64,000 bases of DNA from Limisphaerales bacterium (lineage in GTDB: Bacteria > Verrucomicrobiota > Verrucomicrobiia > Limisphaerales > UBA1100), in contig JACNJL010000064.1 of NCBI GenBank assembly GCA_014382585.1, positions 42,537 to 106,536 on the forward strand, read 5' to 3'. The number at the start of each line of letters is the position of its first letter. The stretch's first letter is position 1. Below are positions 26,733 to 33,904 of this stretch, in pieces. The notes beneath the pieces were generated by a model, which was given only the letters and a program-made list of their open reading frames with translations, had not been told where the DNA came from and made no database searches. Made by a program: the position numbers and the translations under genes.

Positions 26733-27661
26733 AATTCTTTGTTTCATTATTTCTTGTGGCGTTCGCGCTGGAAGCCGCGCCGGTAACCGCTTTGCGGTTT
26801 TCGCCCGATGGTAATCATTTGCTCATCAGCCGTCCGCGCGTCATTGAGGTGCGTGCGCTGCAGGCGGATGCAAAGCCGCGGAAAATTCCCTGCGCGTTTG
26901 ACAAAGTGATGGCGTTTGCATTCAGTGCCGATGGTAAAACGCTCGCGGTGGCGGGCGGCACACCGGGCGAGATTGGCGGTGTGCATTTGCTTGCCTGGCC
27001 ATCCGGTCAAATGCGCGGCAAGTGGGATGTGTTTGAAGACGTGGCGACGTGTGTTGCGTTCGGATCTTCCGGGAAACTGGCGGCGGGCAGTGCGGATCAT
27101 TCGGTGGTGATATTCGATCTGCGCCGCGAGGGCCGCGTGGTGATGCGGTTTGAGGGGCACACGAAAGCGACCCGTGGACTGGCCTTTGCGCCCGATGGTA
27201 AATCGCTTGTGAGTGTGAGTGCCGATCGCACGGTGAAATTGTGGGATGCGGTTACGAGTAAACTGGAGCATTCTTTTGGGAATCATCCTAGGCCGGTGCA
27301 CGCAGTGGCATTTCGGCCCGGGGCGCGGCCGGCGTTTTGCGTGACGGCCAGTGACGACAATACCGTGCGTGTTTGGCAGCCGTCCATCGGCCGGATGGTC
27401 CGCATCGTGCGGGGGCACAGTGGGCCGGTTTTTGCGGTGGCGTTTTCGGCGGAGGGTCGCCGGATTTTTTCAGTGGGGAAGGAGGGCGTCGGGCGCATCA
27501 TTGATGCAGACAGTGACAAAGTGTTGCATGAATGGAAGGCGCACGACGATTGGGTTTACGCGCTGGCGGTGGGGGCGGGAGGTAAACTGGCGACTGGCGA
27601 TTGGGGGGGGGAAGTCAGGGTTTGGAGGATGAAAGGCGACCGGATTTTTAGGATGGATTGA
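26729..27661 (+). CDS. Secreted WD40-repeat propeller protein
   Basis: A 310-residue protein from a GTG that overlaps the DUF1501 stop (GTGA). Signal peptide VKFFVSLFLVAFALEAAP is followed by about seven WD40-type repeats, for example GLAFAPDGKSLVSVSADRTVKLWD and FCVTASDDNTVRVWQ. Such proteins commonly accompany DUF1501/DUF1549 genes in PVC bacteria and probably scaffold the complex. It is the last gene of the four-gene operon. Its stop codon lies inside the left arm of the inverted repeat at 27657-27724. Confidence 0.85.
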   Translation: MKFFVSLFLVAFALEAAPVTALRFSPDGNHLLISRPRVIEVRALQADAKPRKIPCAFDKVMAFAFSADGKTLAVAGGTPGEIGGVHLLAWPSGQMRGKWDVFEDVATCVAFGSSGKLAAGSADHSVVIFDLRREGRVVMRFEGHTKATRGLAFAPDGKSLVSVSADRTVKLWDAVTSKLEHSFGNHPRPVHAVAFRPGARPAFCVTASDDNTVRVWQPSIGRMVRIVRGHSGPVFAVAFSAEGRRIFSVGKEGVGRIIDADSDKVLHEWKAHDDWVYALAVGAGGKLATGDWGGEVRVWRMKGDRIFRMD

Positions 27662-27724
27662 TCACAGATGGGCAGGATATCCAGGGTGGTTTTAATCCTG
27701 TGCTCGTGAATATCTGTGATCAAT
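27657..27724. repeat. Dispersed 'CAGGATGGGC' repeat, copy 2, as a bidirectional transcript end
   Basis: A perfect 13-bp inverted repeat, ATTGATCACAGAT (27657-27669) and ATCTGTGATCAAT (27712-27724), encloses the stop codons of both convergent neighbours. A second pair, CAGGAT/ATCCTG, lies inside. The word order matches the copy at 19934-19998. It probably forms a long hairpin in either transcript. Confidence 0.7.
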
Positions 27725-28346
27725 CAAGCTGCCTGGGCGGTGGGGCTTTGGTGAATTCGATGGGGCGGAGGTAGATCGGTTCGATGGTCTCGCCGGATTG
27801 GAAACCGGAGCGGTCGACGGCGAGTTGGGCGAGGATGGCGGCGTCGGGGAACAGAGATTGGCAGGAAGGGAACCCGGCGGCTTCGGAGCCGTGGGCTTCC
27901 AATTCGCAGGCGTCAACGACGCCGATGATTTGGAGCGGGGTGATTTCGGTTTGGGATTCTCCGGAAAGATTCCAAGTGGTGTGGTAGTACTCGTGGCGTT
28001 GGGCATCGATGATGAAATGAGTTTCGCCGCGTTGGCCATTGGCGCGGGCGGTGGCGGCGAGAACTTCAGTGCTGGAGATGGGGAGTAGGTTGACGGCTCG
28101 GGCGAGTTGCCAGCCTTGGGCGGTGGCGATGGCGGAGCGGATGCCGGTGTAGCTGCCGGGGCCGATGCTGAGGGCGAGGGTCTCGATGGCGGCGGGGCTG
28201 AGCTCGGCTTGTTTTAATGCTTCGTCGATGAACGCCAGTGGTGGTTTTTTTACGTCATCGGTATTCACGTGCGCGAGCACGACTTTGCCATCGGCGATGG
28301 CGACGCTGCGGCGGTTGCTGCTGAATTCAAGCGCAAGAATCTTCAT
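27720..28346 (-). CDS. tsaB: tRNA t6A37 synthesis protein TsaB
   Basis: Pseudo-ATPase partner of TsaD in making threonylcarbamoyl-adenosine 37 on ANN-reading tRNAs. 208 residues from ATG 28346 (MKILALEFSSNRRSVAI, the ASKHA-fold opening), with SIGPGSYTGIRSAIATAQGW, the family's most conserved stretch. The frame runs open far upstream through tsaE, but that part has no similarity. It overlaps the end of tsaE by 20 bp and is the last gene of a four-gene operon. Confidence 0.92.
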   Translation of the reverse strand: MKILALEFSSNRRSVAIADGKVVLAHVNTDDVKKPPLAFIDEALKQAELSPAAIETLALSIGPGSYTGIRSAIATAQGWQLARAVNLLPISSTEVLAATARANGQRGETHFIIDAQRHEYYHTTWNLSGESQTEITPLQIIGVVDACELEAHGSEAAGFPSCQSLFPDAAILAQLAVDRSGFQSGETIEPIYLRPIEFTKAPPPRQLD

Positions 28347-28758
28347 ACTCGATCTGGCGCTCGGTTTCGCCGGTTTGGGTGATGGTGACGTGGCGGTATT
28401 CCGCGGGGCGCGGGCCGGTCCAGCGATTGGCCCACTCGATGACGGTGATGCCTTCGGGCGCGAAGTAAGGCTCCAATCCGGCGGCAAGAATTTGCTCGTG
28501 GTTTTCCAGCCGATAAAAATCGAGGTGATGGAGTGGGAGTTTGCCTTCGTTGCTTTCGTATTCGCAAACGAGGGTGAAGGTTGGCGAAGTGACGGGCCCG
28601 GTGATGCCGAGGCCGCGGGCGATGCCTTTGACGAGTTGGGTTTTGCCCACGCCGAGATCGCCTTCGAGGCCAATGACCCAGCCGGCTTTGGCCTCCGCAG
28701 CCCACGCTTCGCCGAGGGCTTGGGTTTCCTCGGGGCTAGTTGAGATGGTCGTAGCCAT
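28327..28758 (-). CDS. tsaE: tRNA t6A37 synthesis ATPase TsaE
   Basis: P-loop ATPase of the TsaB-TsaD-TsaE complex. 143 residues from ATG 28758 (MATTISTSPEETQALGE), with Walker A GDLGVGKTQLVKG, SPTFTLVCEY and the LHHLDFYRL motif, followed by IEWANRW. Length and order are typical. It overlaps thiL upstream by 23 bp and tsaB downstream by 20 bp, suggesting translational coupling of the two t6A genes. Confidence 0.93.
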   Translation of the reverse strand: MATTISTSPEETQALGEAWAAEAKAGWVIGLEGDLGVGKTQLVKGIARGLGITGPVTSPTFTLVCEYESNEGKLPLHHLDFYRLENHEQILAAGLEPYFAPEGITVIEWANRWTGPRPAEYRHVTITQTGETERQIEYEDSCA

Positions 28759-29650
28759 GTAGGGAAAGAGTGCGCGCGCCTTTTTCATCGCGCAAGCTGA
28801 TGCCGGGTGTGTTGGTGATTTTTCCGATGCAATGGAGTGGAGTGTCCGGAAATTGCGCCTTCCAGCCATCGAGCACGGCGACGGCGTTTTTTGCGGGGAC
28901 TGTGAAGAGCAATTCGTAATCTTCGCCATCGGTGAGGGTGGCAAGCAGGGCGGTTTTGCTGGAAGGGTTTTCTTTTGCGCTTAATTTAGCAGCTCGGCTA
29001 ATTGGAATGGCGGTTGAGCGCAGTTCGGCGCCGATGTGTTCATTTAGCAAATGCCGCAAATCAGTGGCGAGCCCATCACTCAGGTCAATCATCGCATGAA
29101 CATCAACATTGGAAACCAGCCAATGGGCTTCGGGCAGTCGCGGTTGGAAGGTGAGGTGATGGTCGGCCAGTGATCCGCCCAGTTCGCCGCTTACGAAAAT
29201 TGCATCGCCAATTTGGCTGCCAGTGCGGAGTACGGGATGTTCAACAGTGCCGATGAGGGAAATGGATAATGTGAGTTTAGGCAGTGTGGTGATCTCGCCG
29301 CCGACGATGTTAACGCCGTGCTGAAGGGCAAGTGATTTGAGGCCATTGTAAATTTGCATCAAATGTTCGGGGTCGTGATCCTCACAACGACCGAGAGTTA
29401 CGAGTGCGTGGGTGGGGGTGCCGGCCATGGCGGCAATATCTGAGAGCGCGCGGGCGAGGGCTTTGCGGCCGATTTGTTCCGGGGGGGTGTCGCGTTCGAA
29501 ATGGATGCCTTCGACGATGGCATCGGTTTTGAACAGCAGCGTTTGGTCGCCAAACTTCAGCACCGCGCAATCATCACCGGGGCCGGTGTGCACAGATCCA
29601 TCGGCGGGCAATCCGGCGGTGAGTTTGGTGATGAGGTCGGTTTCGTTCAT
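28736..29650 (-). CDS. thiL: Thiamine-monophosphate kinase
   Basis: Phosphorylates thiamine monophosphate to the active cofactor. 304 residues, with GPGDDCAVLKFGDQTLLFKTDAIVEG compressed into the N-terminal metal/ATP region, ALARALSDIAAMAGTP, the VGGEIT loop, DLSDGLATDLRHL and the late DGEDYELLFTVP. These cover the AIR-synthase-like N- and C-domains. It overlaps the CPBP protease gene by 4 bp and tsaE by 23 bp. The overlaps suggest one polycistronic mRNA running from the protease gene to tsaB. Confidence 0.94.
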   Translation of the reverse strand: MNETDLITKLTAGLPADGSVHTGPGDDCAVLKFGDQTLLFKTDAIVEGIHFERDTPPEQIGRKALARALSDIAAMAGTPTHALVTLGRCEDHDPEHLMQIYNGLKSLALQHGVNIVGGEITTLPKLTLSISLIGTVEHPVLRTGSQIGDAIFVSGELGGSLADHHLTFQPRLPEAHWLVSNVDVHAMIDLSDGLATDLRHLLNEHIGAELRSTAIPISRAAKLSAKENPSSKTALLATLTDGEDYELLFTVPAKNAVAVLDGWKAQFPDTPLHCIGKITNTPGISLRDEKGARTLSLHGYDHLN

Positions 29651-30543
29651 CGGGCGTTTTCCACGAGGGTGGGGGCCATTTTCAAAAAGGTAAAGTTGAT
29701 GGCGTTGAACGTGGCGTGCATCACGATGGGCGCGATGATGGATCCCGATTTTTCATAAACCCACGCGAGGGCGAAGCCCATCACAAAGAGCGGAAGCATC
29801 AGCGCCACGGAACCGTGCACGAGCGCGAACAGTGCGGCGCTGGCGAACATTCCCGCGAGCGGGTAACCGGCGTGTTTGATGGTGTTGAACAAAATGCCGC
29901 GAAAGAGCAGCTCTTCCGCGATGGGCGCCATAATGACCACGCTGACGATTTGCAGGCCGACTTCGAGGGGATGCTCGGTGGCCATCACCATTTGCACGGC
30001 TTGTTGCACGACTGGTTCCTGACCCAGTTGCACCAGCACGGTTTGCGAAATGTAATGCAGCCCGAATGCGGGCAACATAAATCCCACCCCGAACAAGGCC
30101 GGCTCGAGCCACAGTCGAAATGCCGGTCGCCCAATCGGCCCGAAGGCCGTGCGCCAGCGGCTTTTGGTTTTGCGCAGTAAAAGAAACACCAGCACCACGA
30201 TGCCGCATTGGAGGCAAATGAGGTTTACCAACAACAATCCGATTCGGTCGCGCAGTGTGCCGTGGAATTCCACGGTGATGGCGTCGCCTGTGTCAGGCTC
30301 GAGGATGAGTTGGTTGTGGGCTTGTTCATACCGGAATTTGCCATTGCCGCCCGCGGCTTCGTATGTGCCGCCTTCAAAAAATGTGAGCGTGGTTTTGTGG
30401 CCATCGATTTCGATGTGCTCCGGACCGATTGGCCCGTGAGGCATCAGCGCGCTGAAGGCCAGTTGGCCGATCAATACCACGAGAATCCATGTCAGCAATA
30501 ATTGCAGCACGTCGGCGGGGGTCCATGGCACGCGGGGCGTCAC
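29647..30543 (-). CDS. CPBP-family intramembrane metalloprotease
   Basis: A 298-residue polytopic membrane protein of the CAAX-prenyl-protease/bacteriocin-processing type, starting at GTG 30543. The motifs are EELLFRGILFN (motif 1, Glu-Glu), ALVHG (motif 2 His) and MHATFNAIN (motif 3 His), in correct order in the C-terminal half. An N-terminal soluble segment (about 35-95) has a small beta-rich pattern. Substrate unknown. It is first in the operon with thiL, tsaE and tsaB, and divergent from rph across an 87-bp gap. Confidence 0.85.
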   Translation of the reverse strand: MTPRVPWTPADVLQLLLTWILVVLIGQLAFSALMPHGPIGPEHIEIDGHKTTLTFFEGGTYEAAGGNGKFRYEQAHNQLILEPDTGDAITVEFHGTLRDRIGLLLVNLICLQCGIVVLVFLLLRKTKSRWRTAFGPIGRPAFRLWLEPALFGVGFMLPAFGLHYISQTVLVQLGQEPVVQQAVQMVMATEHPLEVGLQIVSVVIMAPIAEELLFRGILFNTIKHAGYPLAGMFASAALFALVHGSVALMLPLFVMGFALAWVYEKSGSIIAPIVMHATFNAINFTFLKMAPTLVENAR

Positions 30544-30592
30544 GCGCGCACCCTAGAAAACCCACGGCATACTGACGAGTAAAAGGTTCGCA

Positions 30593-30621
30593 TTGCCTCC
30601 GCGCCGCCGCCTCACTATATT
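30593..30621 (+). promoter_or_regulatory. Promoter of rph-prmA
   Basis: TTGCCT (30593-30598), 17-bp spacer, TATATT (30616-30621), then 9 bp to the rph ATG. The predicted leader is only about 2-4 nt and no Shine-Dalgarno is visible. Confidence 0.55.
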
Positions 30622-30630
30622 CCGCGCCCT

Positions 30631-31371
30631 ATGAGTGAAACTTACACCCGCCACGACGGCCGCGCGCACGATGCGCTGCGGTCCATTCAATTTCAAAATC
30701 ACATTGCCCCGCACGCCACGGGCTCTACGCTGATCGAGTGGGGCGACACCCGCGTGATTTGCGGTGTGAGCATTGAGGAAAGCGTCCCGCGCTGGATGCA
30801 GGCACAAGGCGTGGAAGGCGGCTGGATCACGGCCGAGTATTCGATGCTGCCATACTCCACGCTGGATCGCAAACGCCGCGACATCAACAAAGGCAAGCTC
30901 GATGGGCGATCCACCGAAATCCAACGCCTCATCGGCCGTTCACTGCGGGCGGCACTCGATTTGAAAAAACTTGGCCCGCGCACCATTTGGATTGATTGCG
31001 ACGTCCTTCAAGCCGATGGCGGCACGCGCACCGCCGCCATCACTGGCAGCTTTGTGGCGCTCAGTTTAGCGATCAACAAACTCGTGAACGAAGGTGTTAT
31101 ATTGGAATACCCCATCCCGCATCCCGTCGCCGCGGTAAGCGTCGGCGTGGTGGAAGGCGAGCCGCTGCTCGATCTCTGCTACGTGGAAGACGCTGCCGCT
31201 GATGTGGACATGAACCTCGTGATGACCGGCTCCGGCGAATACATCGAGGTGCAAGGCAGCGGTGAGGAAGCCACCTTTTCCGGCGATCAATTAACTGCGA
31301 TGCTCGCCCACGGAAAAAAAGGCGTGGACGAACTCGTGCGACTCCAAAAAGCCGCCATCGATGCAGCTTAG
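30631..31371 (+). CDS. rph: Ribonuclease PH
   Basis: Phosphorolytic 3'-5' exoribonuclease that trims tRNA 3' ends. 246 residues, the family norm, with a complete domain: GSTLIEWGDTRVICGVSIEE, GGWITAEYSMLPYST, the RSLRAALDLKKLGPRTIWID stretch (interrupted here only by quotation), and DCDVLQADGGTRTAAITGSF with the phosphate-binding region. It begins the unit with prmA, which starts on the base after the rph stop. Confidence 0.95.
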   Translation: MSETYTRHDGRAHDALRSIQFQNHIAPHATGSTLIEWGDTRVICGVSIEESVPRWMQAQGVEGGWITAEYSMLPYSTLDRKRRDINKGKLDGRSTEIQRLIGRSLRAALDLKKLGPRTIWIDCDVLQADGGTRTAAITGSFVALSLAINKLVNEGVILEYPIPHPVAAVSVGVVEGEPLLDLCYVEDAAADVDMNLVMTGSGEYIEVQGSGEEATFSGDQLTAMLAHGKKGVDELVRLQKAAIDAA

Positions 31372-32268
31372 ATGAAAACCGCCTTCAGGCAAGTTGCCCT
31401 CGCCACCACGCCCGAAGCCGAAGCTGCGGTGGGGGAAATGATGCACGCGGTGTTCGGCTTTGCGCCCTCGGTGTTTACCCATCCCGAAATGCGCGTGCCG
31501 GTAGTGTCGGTTTATTTGGATGAGAAAAAGTCCATCACCGCCGTCCAACGCCAAACCATCGCCGAAGGAATGGCGCGGATTGAAGAATGCGGCTTGGCGA
31601 CTGGCGATTGGAAATTGGAAGTCAAACCCCTCCGCCGCGAGGATTGGGTGGATTCGTGGAAACGCCATTTCCAACCCATCCGCATTGGTGAAAAACTTTT
31701 GGTGCGGCCGAGCTGGCGCAAAGACAAAGCTGTAAAAGGGCAAGCGGTGGTAGTGCTCGATCCCGGCCTCAGCTTTGGTACGGGCCAGCACGCGACTACG
31801 AAATATTGCCTGCGCCAACTCGTCGCCCAACGACGAAGTGGCGCGCAAAGTTTACTCGATGTGGGCACCGGCAGCGGCATCCTCGCCATCGCCGGGGTGA
31901 AACTCGGCTATCGGCCGGTGCGCGCCATTGACTTTGATTCCGAAGCCGTCCGTGTCGCGCGCGCCAACGCAAAGCGCAATCGCGTGACACGGCACCTCGA
32001 ACCAAAGGTGGGCGATGTCACAAAACTTTCTTCCCGCGCGCGGGTAAAATACGATGTGGTGTGCGCAAATTTGTATTACGATTTGCTGGCTGCCAACGCC
32101 CCTCGGCTCATCGCGCGCGTGAAACCCGATGGCGTGCTGGTATTGGCAGGGGTTTTAGAAACGCAATTCGCCGAAGTGCAAGCCGCCGTGGAAGGGCAGG
32201 GGATGGTGCTCAAAAAAACCACGCGCCAAGGTGAGTGGCGGTCGGGTGTGTTCGTTCACGCCGCCTGA
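31372..32268 (+). CDS. prmA: Ribosomal protein L11 methyltransferase
   Basis: SAM-dependent methyltransferase that trimethylates L11. 298 residues: an N-terminal substrate-recognition domain, then the Rossmann core with DPGLSFGTGQHATTKYCL, LLDVGTGSGILAIAGVKLG (motif I), AIDFDSEAVRVARANAKRN and DVVCANLYYDLLAANAP (NPPY-like motif IV as NLYY). It is joined to rph without a gap. Its 3' end overlaps the convergent Fur-family gene by 13 bp. Confidence 0.9.
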   Translation: MKTAFRQVALATTPEAEAAVGEMMHAVFGFAPSVFTHPEMRVPVVSVYLDEKKSITAVQRQTIAEGMARIEECGLATGDWKLEVKPLRREDWVDSWKRHFQPIRIGEKLLVRPSWRKDKAVKGQAVVVLDPGLSFGTGQHATTKYCLRQLVAQRRSGAQSLLDVGTGSGILAIAGVKLGYRPVRAIDFDSEAVRVARANAKRNRVTRHLEPKVGDVTKLSSRARVKYDVVCANLYYDLLAANAPRLIARVKPDGVLVLAGVLETQFAEVQAAVEGQGMVLKKTTRQGEWRSGVFVHAA

Positions 32269-32696
32269 CAATCCGGGCAAACTCCGAAGAATTCTAACCG
32301 GTGCGATACACTGCTAAAGCCGTGTTGTTGGGCGATGCGTTGCTCAAGGTTGCCGCGAAAACATTCGCCGATTTCGACAACTGTGCTGCACTCACGGCAG
32401 ACGAGATGATGATGATGGCCGTCGTCGTTTTGGCCGAGGAGTTCGAAGCGCGCAGTGCCGTCGCCAAAATCGAATCGTTTTACCATCGCCATTTCTTCCA
32501 GCAAACGCAGGGAGCGATAAACGGTGGCGAGATCGCAATCGAGTTGGGCGTGGATTTCTCGTGCGGTTAAGGGATGCTCTTCGCGACGTAACACATCCAA
32601 AATCACCTGACGCGGCCCGGTGATGCGGCGATCCCGCTGGCGGAGGCGCGCAGTGAGGTCGGCGAGGTTTTGCCGTGGATGAGTATGGCCGGCCAT
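32256..32696 (-). CDS. Fur-family metalloregulator, probably Zur
   Basis: A 146-residue winged-helix repressor. RRITGPRQVILDVLRREEHPL and LDCDLATVYRSLRLLEEMAM form the DNA-binding domain; the dimerisation domain has the HHHH sensor cluster (about 94-97) and two CxxC structural zinc pairs, CREC (100-103) and CPDC (140-143). It starts on the last base of the ZIP transporter stop (TAATG), so both genes are coupled. Pairing with a ZIP transporter and a 7-1-7 operator points to zinc control (Zur) rather than iron; this is inference. Its end overlaps prmA by 13 bp. Confidence 0.88.
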   Translation of the reverse strand: MAGHTHPRQNLADLTARLRQRDRRITGPRQVILDVLRREEHPLTAREIHAQLDCDLATVYRSLRLLEEMAMVKRFDFGDGTARFELLGQNDDGHHHHLVCRECSTVVEIGECFRGNLEQRIAQQHGFSSVSHRLEFFGVCPDCQAA

Positions 32697-33421
32697 TAGT
32701 GGGCGTGGGAATGGAGCGGCAACAAAACACCAAGCGCGGCGATGCCTGCGCCGAGCGCGATTGCGGCGCCCTTTTGGAGGTTGTACTGATGATCCTCGCT
32801 GCTCTCGAAAAGGATTGTGGTGGCGACGTGCATAAAAATGCCGATCACCACTGCGAGCAGTTGCGGTGTGTACGGCGCTAAAGCGGGAAAGGAACCAATG
32901 GTCGCGCCGATGGGGGCCATTACGCAGAAAATGAGGAGGCAAACGTAGGCACGTTTTTTGGCCTTGCCGTTGTGGAGCAACATACTGAAGAGCACGATGC
33001 TGACGGGGAATTTGTGGATGGCAATTGCGACGAGCAATTGCGAGCCGTGGGTGTGGCCGAGTGGCATCGCTTCCAGAAAGGCGTGGAGGCACAGGCCGAT
33101 CATCACGGCGATCGGAGCCGTGCCATGATGATGATGATGCGAGTGGCCGTGTTCGATGCCTCCCGAAAAATTATCGAGCACCACTTGCAGGAAAAACCCA
33201 AGCAGGATGAATGCACCCAAAGAGAGTGCGGCATCGCCGGTTTTTCCTGAGAACACTTCCGGCAATAAATGCAAGCAAGTGAGGGCCATCAAATACGCGC
33301 CGGTGAACGCGGTGACGAGCTTGACGCGACGGGGTTCGCCGAGCTTGAGTTTGAGCACGGCGACCATTCCGGCAAGCACCGACACGATGAGAATCAGATA
33401 AACCACGATTATTAACTGCAA
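32696..33421 (-). CDS. ZIP-family divalent metal (zinc) importer
   Basis: About 241 residues with eight predicted membrane helices. A His-rich loop (GIEHGHSHHHHHG, about 88-100) precedes the conserved metal-path helices LCLHAFLEAMPLG and AIAIHKFPVSIVLF, and HSHAH closes the protein. The longest frame starts at TTG 33421, inside the operator; GTG 33406 is an alternative start. It leads a two-gene operon with the Fur-family regulator. Import of zinc under Zur repression is the simplest reading. Confidence 0.88.
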   Translation of the reverse strand: MQLIIVVYLILIVSVLAGMVAVLKLKLGEPRRVKLVTAFTGAYLMALTCLHLLPEVFSGKTGDAALSLGAFILLGFFLQVVLDNFSGGIEHGHSHHHHHGTAPIAVMIGLCLHAFLEAMPLGHTHGSQLLVAIAIHKFPVSIVLFSMLLHNGKAKKRAYVCLLIFCVMAPIGATIGSFPALAPYTPQLLAVVIGIFMHVATTILFESSEDHQYNLQKGAAIALGAGIAALGVLLPLHSHAH

Positions 33422-33431
33422 ATCATTTGCA
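33417..33431. promoter_or_regulatory. Fur/Zur-type 7-1-7 operator
   Basis: A perfect palindrome TGCAAATCATTTGCA: two 7-bp arms around one base, the architecture of Fur-family boxes. It overlaps the first possible start codon of the ZIP gene, so binding would block transcription or translation initiation of the ZIP-regulator operon. It is most likely the site of autoregulation by the product of 32256-32696. Confidence 0.7.
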
Positions 33432-33444
33432 ATAAGGGGGCAGG

Positions 33445-33468
33445 AAAAAGGCCCGTCGGCGCGGGGCC
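33445..33468 (-). terminator. Intrinsic terminator after rpsR
   Basis: On the minus strand GGCCC (33468-33464) pairs with GGGCC (33454-33450) across a 9-nt loop and is followed by five Ts (33449-33445). It lies 16 bp beyond the rpsR stop and just before the operator of the ZIP operon, so it ends the dksA-like/rpmG/rpsR transcript. Confidence 0.65.
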
Positions 33469-33483
33469 AAGGGGCCGGTGAAA

Positions 33484-33729
33484 TTATTTCATCAACAGCA
33501 TTTGCCGGGCGCGCTTGATAGAGCGGGTGAGGCGACGCTGATAGGGCGCGGGGAGGCCGGTGTATTTTCGGGGCAGGATGCGGCCTTGATCGGTGACGTA
33601 CTTGCGCAGGAGCTCGACGTTTTTGGGGTCGAGATCCACGAGGTTAAGATCCACCTCGGGTTTGGGGCGAGGGGTGCGGCGTTCGCTGCTGCTGTTGCGT
33701 TTGTCGGATTTGTTGTTTTTGCGTGGCAT
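33484..33729 (-). CDS. rpsR: 30S ribosomal protein S18
   Basis: 81 residues. The C-terminal half VELLRKYVTDQGRILPRKYTGLP in two overlapping parts is the S18 signature, followed by YQRRLTRSIKRARQMLLM. The N-terminal 25 residues are Lys/Arg/Ser-rich. It lies 4 bp after rpmG in the same direction. In many bacteria rpsR sits with rpsF and rplI; here it is instead with rpmG and a DksA-like gene. Confidence 0.96.
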   Translation of the reverse strand: MPRKNNKSDKRNSSSERRTPRPKPEVDLNLVDLDPKNVELLRKYVTDQGRILPRKYTGLPAPYQRRLTRSIKRARQMLLMK

Positions 33730-33733
33730 AAAT

Positions 33734-33901
33734 TTATTTGATTTCGCGGTGCACAGTGTGACGCCGCAGGTGGGGGTTGTATTTCTTTTTCTCCACGCGC
33801 TCGGTTTGGAGTTTTTTGTTGCGGGAGGACATATAGCGGGAGACGGGTTTGCCTTCAGCTTTGGCTTCGGTGCATTCGAGGGTGATGATTTCGCGTGGCA
33901 T
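33734..33901 (-). CDS. rpmG: 50S ribosomal protein L33
   Basis: A 55-residue gene found by reading the minus strand from ATG 33901 to TAA 33734. The product starts [19 protein letters not shown] and continues [20 protein letters not shown], then [15 protein letters not shown]. Spacing and the KKYNP..R.H.. ending are typical of L33. The zinc-ribbon cysteines are reduced to a single Cys, as in C-minus L33 proteins that work without zinc. Being next to a possible Zur operon may be relevant, since C-minus L33 paralogues are often zinc-regulated, but this copy is outside that operon. Confidence 0.92.
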   Translation of the reverse strand: MPREIITLECTEAKAEGKPVSRYMSSRNKKLQTERVEKKKYNPHLRRHTVHREIK

Positions 33902-33904
33902 AGT

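Noticed and set aside
27662..27719. Zur/Fur-like site in the TGATCACAGAT palindrome between convergent genes
   Set aside because: The arms enclose stop codons of convergent genes with no promoter nearby, and the sequence belongs to a dispersed repeat.
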